A stretch of 52,825 nt of DNA from Verrucomicrobiota bacterium (GTDB lineage Bacteria; Verrucomicrobiota; Verrucomicrobiia; Limisphaerales; J093). The DNA is taken from positions 1-52,825 of the forward strand of contig JAKQDD010000165.1 in NCBI GenBank assembly GCA_029556615.1. Reading direction: 5' to 3'. Both the position numbers and the translations under genes were made by a program. This document shows positions 44,772-52,825 of this stretch, one piece after another; the stretch's first letter is position 1; every line of letters starts with the position of its first letter. The notes beneath the pieces are model-generated. The model saw nothing but the letters and a program-made list of their open reading frames with translations. It was not told the DNA's origin and searched no databases.

Positions 44772-44800
44772 TTGACCGGTTTGAGCGAGCGCCTTAGAGT
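44772..44800 (+). promoter_or_regulatory. Sigma70-like promoter at the entry of repeat copy 3
   Basis: TTGACC (44772-44777) and TAGAGT (44795-44800) are 17 bases apart, running into the repeat exactly as at copy 2. It would serve the prepilin-like gene. If transcription starts about seven bases later, the GTG at 44810 would be very close to the RNA 5' end, which favours a later start for translation. Confidence 0.5.
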
Positions 44801-44972
44801 CCACGACTTGTGGACCATGTGGTCGCCAGGTCAAGTTTGGCCCCTGCTGTTCCCAGCATCCCCGCCTTCCGTCGAGGACTCTACTTCAGCGAGGCGCAGC
44901 ACGGAGGGGCCGGGAAGGCAGGAAGGGTCAATGCAACCGAGAACGAGGTTTGGTCTGAGGCGCGCGTCGCTC
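44797..44972 (+). repeat. 176-base structured repeat, copy 3 (diverged)
   Basis: It shares with copies 1 and 2 the opening GAGTCC, the AGGTCAAG block, CCGTCGAGGACTCTA, AGCGAGGCGC and the closing GAGGCGCG-stretch. The segment between 44811 and 44825 differs (TGGACCATGTGGTCGCC against AAAGTCGATGCGATT), forming its own GGACCAT/ATGTGGTC-type dyad. It overlaps the 5' end of the prepilin-like reading frame. Confidence 0.8.
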
Positions 44973-45620
44973 GTCCCGCTGGCCTGGGTTTCACGCTGAT
45001 CGAGTTGCTGGTGGTGATCGCCATCATCGCCGTGCTGGCCGGCCTGCTGCTGCCGGCGCTGGGCCGGGCGAAATCGCTCGCCCAGGAGAAGTCGTGCAGC
45101 AACAACCTGCGGCAGGTGAACCTGACCTTGCTGTTGTACGCGGACGATCATGGGGAGTTCTTCCCGCTGGAATGGACCGAGCACAATCCGCACTCCAACT
45201 TGATGGCGCGGCTCGAGGCTTATCAGCCCGGGGTGACGCGCGCGATGTACTGTCCGCAGGCCCCATTCCTGGAGCGCTATGCCCGGGACCCCGCCTACAC
45301 TCCGAAGGGGGGGATCGACTCCGTGGTGGATACGCCGACGAACCGTGCTGCGGGCAACATCTCGTATGTGTACTGGAGTTTCCAGGCGAACAAGTATTGT
45401 CCCGAGGCGGGCGGGTATTGGCGGGAGACCAAGGACTTCGTCCCGCGGCAGATCAAGAGCACGGAGGTGGTCTGGCTGGATGAGACCCGGGCGCAACCTC
45501 AAGCGGGTCCGACCGAGCGATGGGTGATGTGCGATTTCTTCCGTCAGGGCGCGCCGTTTCCGCATGGACGCTCGCACGCCCGCGGGTTGAACATCGTCTA
45601 CCTGGACGGGCACGTGGCTC

Positions 45621-46330
<710 letters not shown>

Positions 46331-46331
<1 letters not shown>

Positions 46332-47482
46332 TAGACCTCCCGCAGTGTTTCGGCCGGGTCCTGGTTGACTGCCAGGACGGCCGGGATGAAGCCAGCCATG
46401 GCGGCGAAGGCCGGGGCGGTGAGGAGGCTGCCGAGGAACAGCGAGGGCAGGAGTCGAATTGACTTGGCGGTCATCTGGAAGATCCCGGGGCCAAAGTGGA
46501 TGGCGAGGGCCGAGCCGAGCGCGTATCCGGCGACGGCTCCGGCGACGCCCAGGAGGATGGCCCGGGCGAGGAAGAGACCGGCGATGGGCATGGACCCGTA
46601 GCCGAGCGCCCGCAGGATTCCGATCTCGAGCCTGCGCTCGCGCACGTTGAGGACTGCGAGCACGCCGATCCAGGCTGCAGCAGCCGTGAGCAGGCACGGG
46701 GTGAGAAACGCGGCGTATCGCTCGACCGTTTGTCGTTGTCGGGCGCGGGCATCGGCGAGCGTGCGGAGCTGAACGACTTTTGCTTCCGGCAGGAACTTGT
46801 CGAGTTCGGCCCGCGAAACTGCGAGCGCGTCCTGGTCCGACGTCAGGCAGAGGCAATCGATGGCTTTGATCTCGTTGATGCGGCCGGGCCGGTTCAGGAA
46901 GCGTTGCACGTCGGGCAGCCATCCGAAGACCCGGATATCGTCATCGGTGCCGCTTTCCGCCAGGCACCGGGCCACGGTGAACGGCATCGAGCCCAGGTGA
47001 ACGGCATCCCCGGCTTTCAGGCGGAGGCGCTGCGCGACGTGGAACCCGAGGTAGACCGTGCCCGGCTCGATGGCGAAGCCCATGGGCTGTTGTTGCTGGG
47101 CAGGAGCCGTGATCGCCCGGGCCAGCCCGGTCAGGATGACCTCCTGATCGCCGACCGTCACCCGCTCCTGGAGGGTCGCGACCAGGTGATTGAACACAAG
47201 GAACACGCGCTCGGCGCTTGCCAGCTGGCGGACGGTGTCCTCGGCCATCGTGTGGGCGGAGTACCCGTCGGTCCAGAACTGCTCCATGTCGGTTGCCCGG
47301 GGGATGATGCGCAAGTTGAAACCCAGGTCGCGCATCAGGCGGGTTGTCTCGCGGTTCGAGGCATCGGCGGTGGTGAAGAAGGCGACGAACAAGGCCACGG
47401 CGGTCACGATCCCCATGGCACTGAGCAGGGCATTGAGCTTGCGATGAGCCAGCTCCTTGAGGACAAGTCGGGCCAAGGACAT
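46331..47482 (-). CDS. FtsX/MacB-family ABC transporter permease
   Basis: 383 aa from ATG 47482; the open frame upstream has no coding character. One N-terminal helix (ALLSAMGIVTAVALFVAFF), an extracytoplasmic domain (about 40-260) and three C-terminal helices with the FtsX box (RERRLEIGILRALGYG) give the usual four-helix layout. The extracytoplasmic part holds a run of four Gln (PAQQQQP). With the ATPase it forms a two-gene exporter lacking a periplasmic adaptor. It is divergent from the PQQ-propeller gene; the 193-base gap should hold both promoters. Confidence 0.92.
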
Positions 47483-47675
47483 CGGGTCCGAAGGGTAGCA
47501 GAATCCGGGGGATGGGGAAGCCGGAATGAGCGTGGCATGACGATGGCGGACTCGTGCCGTCCATCGGCGATCCGGCCTCGAATCTGTGCGGGGATAGTCC
47601 CTCAGCGATGAAGCCGGCGCTTGCCTTCCGCCGGGGGTGGTGGCATGAGTGGAGGGCGCCCCAGAGGCTTCAACG

Positions 47676-50600
47676 ATGAACGCCGGACCTTTCCCACGAA
47701 AAGCGGTTTCTCGACTCTCTTGCCTTGGTCTTGCGGGATGGCTGACCATCCTCTGCGGGGCGGTGACCGTGTCTCCCGGTTTGGGTTATCGAGTTCAAGG
47801 GGCGGGGGCGCTGGAAGCCGGTGACACCGCAGAGCGCGCGATGGGAGTGGTGGGCAGCCGGCGCGGGGTTTGTGTGGTGCTGGGGGATTCTGAAGGTGCG
47901 ATCATCCGGGAACTCGCCGCCCGCAACGAGTGGATTCTGTACGCCCAGTTGCCTGATGCGAAGCAGGTGGAGGCTGCGCGCCGGGCGGCGGAGGCTGCCG
48001 GCTGGTATGGGACGCGGGTCTTCATCGAGCGCGGGGAGCTGAGCCGTCTGCACCTGGCGGACAACTTAGCGGACGTGGTGATTGGGGCGGGCGATGCGGC
48101 TGGGGTTTCGGAGGCGGAGGTCTTGCGCGTGCTGCGCCCGGAGGGCAGGGCGTTGCTCGGCGAGAGGACTCTGACCAAGCCCTTTCCACGGGGCGTGGAC
48201 GACTGGAGCCATCCGTATCACGGGCCGGACAACAACCCGGTCTCGGAGGACCGGGTTGCGCGAGCGCCCTATTGGACGCAGTTCCTTGCGGATCCCCGCT
48301 ACGCGCCGCTGCCGCAGGTCGCGGTGGCATCGGCGGGCCGGGTTTTCAAGCTGTTCGGCCACATTGCGTTCAAAGAGCGGGAGGAACCCTGGCTGAACAC
48401 GCTGGCGGCGTTCAACGGCTTCAACGGCGAGTTCTTGTGGCGGCGCCCGGTGACGCCGGGGCTGATGATCCACCGGAACACGCTTGTGGCGACGCCGACG
48501 CGGGTCTACGTGGCGGACGACCGGTCGTGCAAGGTTATCGAGGCGGCGACGGGCGTCCTGAAGGACGAGATTGCGCCTCCGGCGGCGGATGCCGGGGGGA
48601 CTTTCTGGAAGTGGATGGCTATCGAGGACGGCGTGTTGTACGCGCTGATTGGGGACGACGAGCAGCGCGATCCGGTCATTCGGATGCGCAGCAACAACCA
48701 CGGCTGGCCGTGGGATCCCCTGTCGCCGGGGTTCAATCAGGCGGAGAACCCGTGGGGCTACGGGCGCACGCTGCTGGCGATTGACCCGGCGACGAAGCGG
48801 GTTTTGTGGCGCCACCGGGAGGCGGAGGCGGTGGACAGCCGGGCCTTGTGCATGGCGGCGGGGCGGCTCTTTCTCTTCCGGCAGGGTGCTTTCCTGGTCT
48901 GTTTGAATGCGCGGGATGGGAAGGAACAATGGCGGAGGACCCTGGCCAACGAACCCGAGTTGGCCGAGGCATTCGGTCCGGGGCTGAATCGCCAGGATTG
49001 GCGGACGAATTGGCGGACGACGGCGTATGCGAAGTGCACGGACCAGGCGCTCTATTTCTCCGGTCCGACGGTCAGCAAGCTGCTCGCGCTGTCCGCGGTG
49101 GACGGCCGGGTTTTGTGGCAGCATCCCTACAACAACTATCAGGTCGTGCTGCTTGACGACGGGCTGTATGCGCTCAGCGGGCAGATCGACGAGGAGGTCA
49201 GCCGCCGATTCGATCCCCTGACGGGCAAGGTCCTGAGCGAAGTGAACCTGGGTCGTCGCGCCTGCACGCGGCCCACCGGGACTTCGGACGCGGTCTTTTG
49301 CCGTGCGAACGGCGGGTCGACGCGCTGGGAGGTGGGCACGGGGCAGGTCCAGCTGATTTCGCCGATGCGGGCGCAGTGTCAGGACGGGGTCACGATTGCC
49401 AACGGCCTGCTCTACTGGTGGCCATCGGTGTGCGACTGCAACCTGACGCTTTACGGCATCACCTGTCTCGGGCCGGCCGGGGCATTTGACTTCAGCCAGG
49501 CGGGGAGCGACGCCGAGCGGTTGGAGGACTGCGATCCGGGCGGATCGCCCATGGCCGAACTCGTGGTGTCGCCGCAGGACTGGCCGACGTTCCGTGCCGA
49601 CAATGCGGGATCGGCCACGACCGGGGCCGAGGTTTCCGACGTGAGCCGTCCTCTCTGGTCGTACCGGGGCCGGCCGGGAGTCATGCCGACGGCGCCGACT
49701 GCTGCGGGCGGGCTTGTGTTCCTGGGCGGCTCCGATGGCATCGTGCGGGCCCTGGATGCGGTGAGCGGGCGTTCGGTTTGGACGGCGTTTACCGGAGGCA
49801 ACATCCGGTTCCCGCCTACGGTTTGGCAGGGGCGCGCCCTGGTTGGGTCCGGGGACGGTTGTGTCCATGCTTTCGAGGCGAGCACGGGGCGGCTCTTGTG
49901 GCGGTTCCGCGCCGCGCCGATCGAGCGGCGGATTCCGGTTTACGGCCAACTGCAATCCACGTGGCCCGTGGCGAGTGGCGTGCTTGTGCAGGACGGCGTG
50001 GCGTATGCCGCAGCCGGCATTGTCAACTATGATGGCACTCACGTGTATGCGCTGGATGCCGCCACGGGCCGGATCCGATGGCAGAACAACAACTCGGGCC
50101 ACCTGGATGCGACGGCGTGTGCGGGGGTGAGTGTCCAGGGGCACATGATCCTGCACGAAGGCAAGCTCTGGCTGGCGGGTGGCAATGTGGTGTCCCCGGG
50201 GGTCTACTCGATGGCGACCGGGGAATGCCTGAATGACGTGGCCCAGGTGCACCAGGTGGAGGACAACAATGTGCCGTCCTCGACGGGTCCGCGCGGGGCG
50301 GAGTTGTATTTGGTTGCCAATCAGGTCCGGGTGAGCGGACAGCCGCACTACGCGCATCCCGAGTACAAGGTCTGCGATCCGTCGGTGACGGACAAGACCT
50401 GGGTTGCGTCGCGCGGCGATCGCGACTTTCTCTGGGTGAGCAACGCCCGGAGCTCGAAGGTCCTCTGTTATCCGCGCATCGTCGAGAAGCGCGACGAGCG
50501 GCTCGGGAACGCGTGGGGAAAGCCCCAGATCCGCGGCATGACCGCACACTGGGACGTGGAGGCGACGGACAGCGCGGCGGTTGCCCTGTGCCGCAACGCC

Positions 50601-50792
50601 CTGGTGATCAACCGGGGACTCGAGCTGGCGGCGCTCCGGCTGCAGGACGGCCAACCGCTGTGGGTCCAGAAGCTTCCGGGCCTGCCTGTGCCGTGGGGTT
50701 TGGCGGTGGATGCGGACGGTCGGGTTGTTGTCGCGCTGCGGGGGGGCGAAGTCGTCTGCTACGGGAGCGGGAGGATGACGGCGTCCCGATGA
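47676..50792 (+). CDS. Exported PQQ-like beta-propeller protein with methyltransferase-like N-terminal domain
   Basis: 1038 aa from ATG 47676, chosen for the signal peptide (CLGLAGWLTILCGAVTVS); a GTG/ATG 27 bases upstream is possible. Residues about 60-180 resemble a Rossmann methyltransferase core: GVCVVLGDSEGAIIRELA, an acidic YAQLPD, LADNLADVVIG and EVLRVLRPEGRALLG. From about 200 on, PQQ/WD-type blades carry DAxTGRxxWxF motifs (ALDAVSGRSVWTAF, AFEASTGRLLWRF, ALDAATGRIRWQN), enough for one or two propellers. A redox role with PQQ cannot be claimed because dehydrogenase active-site residues are not evident. The stop overlaps the next gene (ATGA). Confidence 0.85.
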   Translation: MNAGPFPRKAVSRLSCLGLAGWLTILCGAVTVSPGLGYRVQGAGALEAGDTAERAMGVVGSRRGVCVVLGDSEGAIIRELAARNEWILYAQLPDAKQVEAARRAAEAAGWYGTRVFIERGELSRLHLADNLADVVIGAGDAAGVSEAEVLRVLRPEGRALLGERTLTKPFPRGVDDWSHPYHGPDNNPVSEDRVARAPYWTQFLADPRYAPLPQVAVASAGRVFKLFGHIAFKEREEPWLNTLAAFNGFNGEFLWRRPVTPGLMIHRNTLVATPTRVYVADDRSCKVIEAATGVLKDEIAPPAADAGGTFWKWMAIEDGVLYALIGDDEQRDPVIRMRSNNHGWPWDPLSPGFNQAENPWGYGRTLLAIDPATKRVLWRHREAEAVDSRALCMAAGRLFLFRQGAFLVCLNARDGKEQWRRTLANEPELAEAFGPGLNRQDWRTNWRTTAYAKCTDQALYFSGPTVSKLLALSAVDGRVLWQHPYNNYQVVLLDDGLYALSGQIDEEVSRRFDPLTGKVLSEVNLGRRACTRPTGTSDAVFCRANGGSTRWEVGTGQVQLISPMRAQCQDGVTIANGLLYWWPSVCDCNLTLYGITCLGPAGAFDFSQAGSDAERLEDCDPGGSPMAELVVSPQDWPTFRADNAGSATTGAEVSDVSRPLWSYRGRPGVMPTAPTAAGGLVFLGGSDGIVRALDAVSGRSVWTAFTGGNIRFPPTVWQGRALVGSGDGCVHAFEASTGRLLWRFRAAPIERRIPVYGQLQSTWPVASGVLVQDGVAYAAAGIVNYDGTHVYALDAATGRIRWQNNNSGHLDATACAGVSVQGHMILHEGKLWLAGGNVVSPGVYSMATGECLNDVAQVHQVEDNNVPSSTGPRGAELYLVANQVRVSGQPHYAHPEYKVCDPSVTDKTWVASRGDRDFLWVSNARSSKVLCYPRIVEKRDERLGNAWGKPQIRGMTAHWDVEATDSAAVALCRNALVINRGLELAALRLQDGQPLWVQKLPGLPVPWGLAVDADGRVVVALRGGEVVCYGSGRMTASR

Positions 50793-51979
50793 AGACCTGG
50801 TGTCTGGTGGTGCTGTGGCTGGCATTGGGGCTCTTGCCGGCGAGAGTGCTTGGCTGTCGGTACAACGTGCGGGACGTCGGCTTTGTCGATATCGAGCTCG
50901 AGCCCTACCGTCTTTATGTGATGGCACCGGCGGATGCGCCGGCGGCCATTGGGATGCCGCCCGGCGAGGCACTGGCGGTGGAGCTGCGCGACTGCAACAT
51001 CGAGTGCGAGCTGATCGCGCCGGGGGCCGAGGCGGCTCACCCGGTGCTCGAGCACGTTCCCCGCGAGCGCGGGTCATCCTTGCCGGACGCGATCCTGGTC
51101 TCGCCGGACGGGCGGGTGCTGCAGTTGCCGGCTGCCCAGGCCAACCGGCCCTTTCCTGAGAGGCTGGCCTCCGTGCTGAGGCAGGTCGCATCGTCGCCCA
51201 AGCGCGAGGAGTTGCTGTCGGCGACGACTCAGAAGTTCGCTGCGGTGCTCTTGATCGAGGGCGAGCTGGCCGACGCGAACCGACGAGCGCGCGCGGCCGT
51301 CGCAGGATCGATTGCGGCGCTTGAGGTCGAGATGCGGTCGATGCCGAAGGCGGTGGCGCAGCCGCCCGCCCTGGTGGTGCTCGAGGCCGTGAGGTTCGAG
51401 CAGGAGCGCGTTCTGCTCTGGAGTCTCGGGCTCGAAACCGCCGGGGCCGCAGAGCCGCGTGCGGTGGTCGTCTACGGAAGGGCTCGCTGGATGGGTCCCT
51501 TGATGAAGGGGGAGGAAATCTCGGAGCGCAACCTCACCGGCCTGCTGTCGATCATCGGCGCCGACTGCGAGTGCGATCTGGACGTAACGTGGACGCTGGG
51601 CACGCGGTTGCCGGTGAGGTGGGACGAGGCGCGGCGCGTCCAGGCGGCCGAAGCCTTGGGCTTCGATCCCGAGAATCCGGTGGTGCGGCTGGAGGTTGGC
51701 CGGATTGTCGCGCGATCGGGTGTTCCTCGAGACCGACCCGCGCGGGCGCAGCCGGTTGTCTTGAGTTCCGATCCGAGGCCGGGAGCGGAGGGGGCTGCCG
51801 TCGGGCGAGAGCTGGCATCGGAATCGGTCCGCGGCGTGCACGGGAGGCCGGCGGCGCGTCCCGGGGGATTGGTGGCCAATGCCGCCGTCGGGTTTCGGGC
51901 GTGGCCGTTTATCGGGGCGCTGGCGATTGGCATCCTGGGCACAGGCTTGGTGCTGCTGTGGAGAGGACGTCGCGGTTGA
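50789..51979 (+). CDS. Exported protein of unknown function with C-terminal membrane helix
   Basis: 396 aa from ATG 50789, overlapping the propeller gene stop by 4 bases; the open frame to 50513 is a shadow. A signal peptide (LVVLWLALGLLPARVLG) is followed by a thioredoxin-like-sized domain (YNVRDVGFVDIELEPYRLYV), an ILVSPDGRVLQL strand, and a second half ending in a C-terminal helix (AFIGALAIGILGTGLVLL-like) and RRG. It is therefore anchored with its bulk outside. A cysteine pair DCECDLD lies at about 257. No family was recognised. Overlap with the propeller gene suggests they form one complex. Confidence 0.8.
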   Translation: MKTWCLVVLWLALGLLPARVLGCRYNVRDVGFVDIELEPYRLYVMAPADAPAAIGMPPGEALAVELRDCNIECELIAPGAEAAHPVLEHVPRERGSSLPDAILVSPDGRVLQLPAAQANRPFPERLASVLRQVASSPKREELLSATTQKFAAVLLIEGELADANRRARAAVAGSIAALEVEMRSMPKAVAQPPALVVLEAVRFEQERVLLWSLGLETAGAAEPRAVVVYGRARWMGPLMKGEEISERNLTGLLSIIGADCECDLDVTWTLGTRLPVRWDEARRVQAAEALGFDPENPVVRLEVGRIVARSGVPRDRPARAQPVVLSSDPRPGAEGAAVGRELASESVRGVHGRPAARPGGLVANAAVGFRAWPFIGALAIGILGTGLVLLWRGRRG

Positions 51980-52048
51980 CGCCACTGGAGCGTGGACTCC
52001 ATGGGAGAATCGGGACGAGCCGGAGGATGGCCGGGCGGGTTTCTGGCG

Positions 52049-52825
52049 TCACGGCAGTTCCCTCGCGCGATAGACCCGATTTGTGAACGTTCCCGAGTCG
52101 GGATCGGTGAAGGTGAGACTGCCTTCGAACGGTGTCTGGGTGGCAACCGGCGACCAGGATGCGAAGTCCGTTGTGGCTTCGATGAGGACTCCGTTCACAT
52201 GCGCCCCGACCACGAGACCCTGGAAGATGCCGGGGGCCAGCCACTCCGCCTGTGTGATTTCCAGGACTGGCTCGCCGGCGAGCGCGCGGAGTTCGAGGTG
52301 CGAGGGCAGGTAGCGCAACGCCCATTCCATCGGTTCTGGCAGCGGCGGGAGCACGACGGGGTCAAAGCCGCCTTGGGGCGCGCTGTAGTGCGCAAGCGTA
52401 AACACCGTGCCGGGAGCTGGCGTGTAGCCGGCAGCAAGCGTCACCGTCAGGGGGCCGGTGAAGGGAAACATACCGTTGCGGCCCACGGAGCCATACTCAA
52501 GGCCCGGTGCGGGGCCGCTGATCATGAACGAGAATGCAGCACCGGCGCGGGGCTGGTAGCCGCCGTCGATTTGGAGTCTGCCGGTGCGGATGTCGACGGT
52601 CCCGTGATTGACGAGAGTGACTCCGCCGTTATCGGCGCGGATGGTGGTGGTGCCGCTCGATACGGACTTGCGGAGGGTGCCGGTGTTGACGAACTGGGGG
52701 GTGGGGTTGCCGCCGGTGTGGCAGAAGACAACGGCGTCGTTGAGGATGTCGAAGTGGCCGGTGTTTTCCCAGCGAGCGCCCCAGGCGAGGTTGAACTGGC
52801 CGGCGTCCTGCCAGCGGGCGGGGCC
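52049..52825 (-). CDS. C-terminal part of an autotransporter-like repeat protein, cut by the window edge
   Basis: 258 codons are open on the minus strand right up to the window end; the true start lies beyond it. Starting only at the internal Met (52525) would miss the repeats. The visible N-terminal part has beta-helix repeats (FNLAWGARWENTGHFDIL, VNTGTLRKS, VNHGTVDIRTGRLQIDGGY), typical of exported repeat proteins with long runs of NTG/NxG turns. It is followed by a beta-rich C-terminal domain (TLAAGYTPAPGTVFTLAHY) that closes such proteins. It has no PEP-CTERM tail, ending with GTFTNRVYRARELP. Cell surface or secreted; function unknown. Confidence 0.8.
   Translation of the reverse strand, partial: GPARWQDAGQFNLAWGARWENTGHFDILNDAVVFCHTGGNPTPQFVNTGTLRKSVSSGTTTIRADNGGVTLVNHGTVDIRTGRLQIDGGYQPRAGAAFSFMISGPAPGLEYGSVGRNGMFPFTGPLTVTLAAGYTPAPGTVFTLAHYSAPQGGFDPVVLPPLPEPMEWALRYLPSHLELRALAGEPVLEITQAEWLAPGIFQGLVVGAHVNGVLIEATTDFASWSPVATQTPFEGSLTFTDPDSGTFTNRVYRARELP

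Noticed and set aside
48066..51191. Minus-strand open frame of 1041 codons
   Set aside because: Rich in Arg and Pro, antisense to the PQQ-propeller gene, whose own frame shows clear repeats.

Overview
The window is about 65% GC and looks like chromosomal DNA of a Verrucomicrobiota bacterium of the Limisphaerales/Pedosphaera type. This is inferred from gene content, not from a marker gene. The pointers are PEP-CTERM exported proteins, a prepilin-like protein with the [10 protein letters not shown] motif and a C-terminal DGHV motif, a DUF1080 (3-keto-disaccharide hydrolase) protein, a lipoprotein-like sulfatase, PQQ-type propellers, and very long secreted proteins of unknown function. No rRNA or tRNA gene was recognised.

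Left edge (1-720): the end of a CRISPR array (three 36-base repeats, with one spacer apparently duplicated) and no cas genes. It is followed by a large imperfect hairpin and the decayed 3' end of an IS21-family istB gene. From 721 to 21683 runs an apparently single + strand operon of eleven tightly packed genes. It holds a propeller-sensor histidine kinase, a NarL-type regulator, a stand-alone receiver, and then eight exported proteins (kelch, tail-collar, a 2874-residue giant protein, MORN repeats, PEP-CTERM P-domain and others). The layout suggests a sensor and the surface or secreted structure it controls.

21.8-26.9 kb: a Tat-exported O-methyltransferase, an exported endonuclease/exonuclease/phosphatase-family protein, a small membrane protein, a DUF1080 protein and an MFS sugar porter. 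Two copies of a 177-base structured repeat flank this block. 27.0-34.6 kb: a striking gene pair, a peptide with 24 cysteines in a C-T-x(1-2) pattern and a radical SAM/SPASM maturase, followed by a GH2-like glycosidase with a discoidin-like tail and a beta-helix/CBM6 protein. The peptide and maturase form the best candidate for an undescribed system, a RiPP with repeated Cys-Thr units.

34.6-37.4 kb: a PEP-CTERM protein, a 303-base element with perfect 35-base terminal inverted repeats, and a CrtQ/CrtO-like pair for carotenoid glycosylation and acylation. The + strand changes from C-rich to G-rich at this element regardless of gene direction, which points to a replichore switch or an inversion breakpoint. 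37.4-52.8 kb: a Tat-exported glycosidase-like protein fused to a formylglycine-enzyme-like domain, a sulfatase, an exported PPDK-like phosphotransferase, a prepilin-like gene beginning inside the third copy of the 177-base repeat, an ABC transporter pair, a PQQ-propeller protein with a methyltransferase-like N-terminus plus partner, and a truncated autotransporter-like repeat protein running off the right edge.
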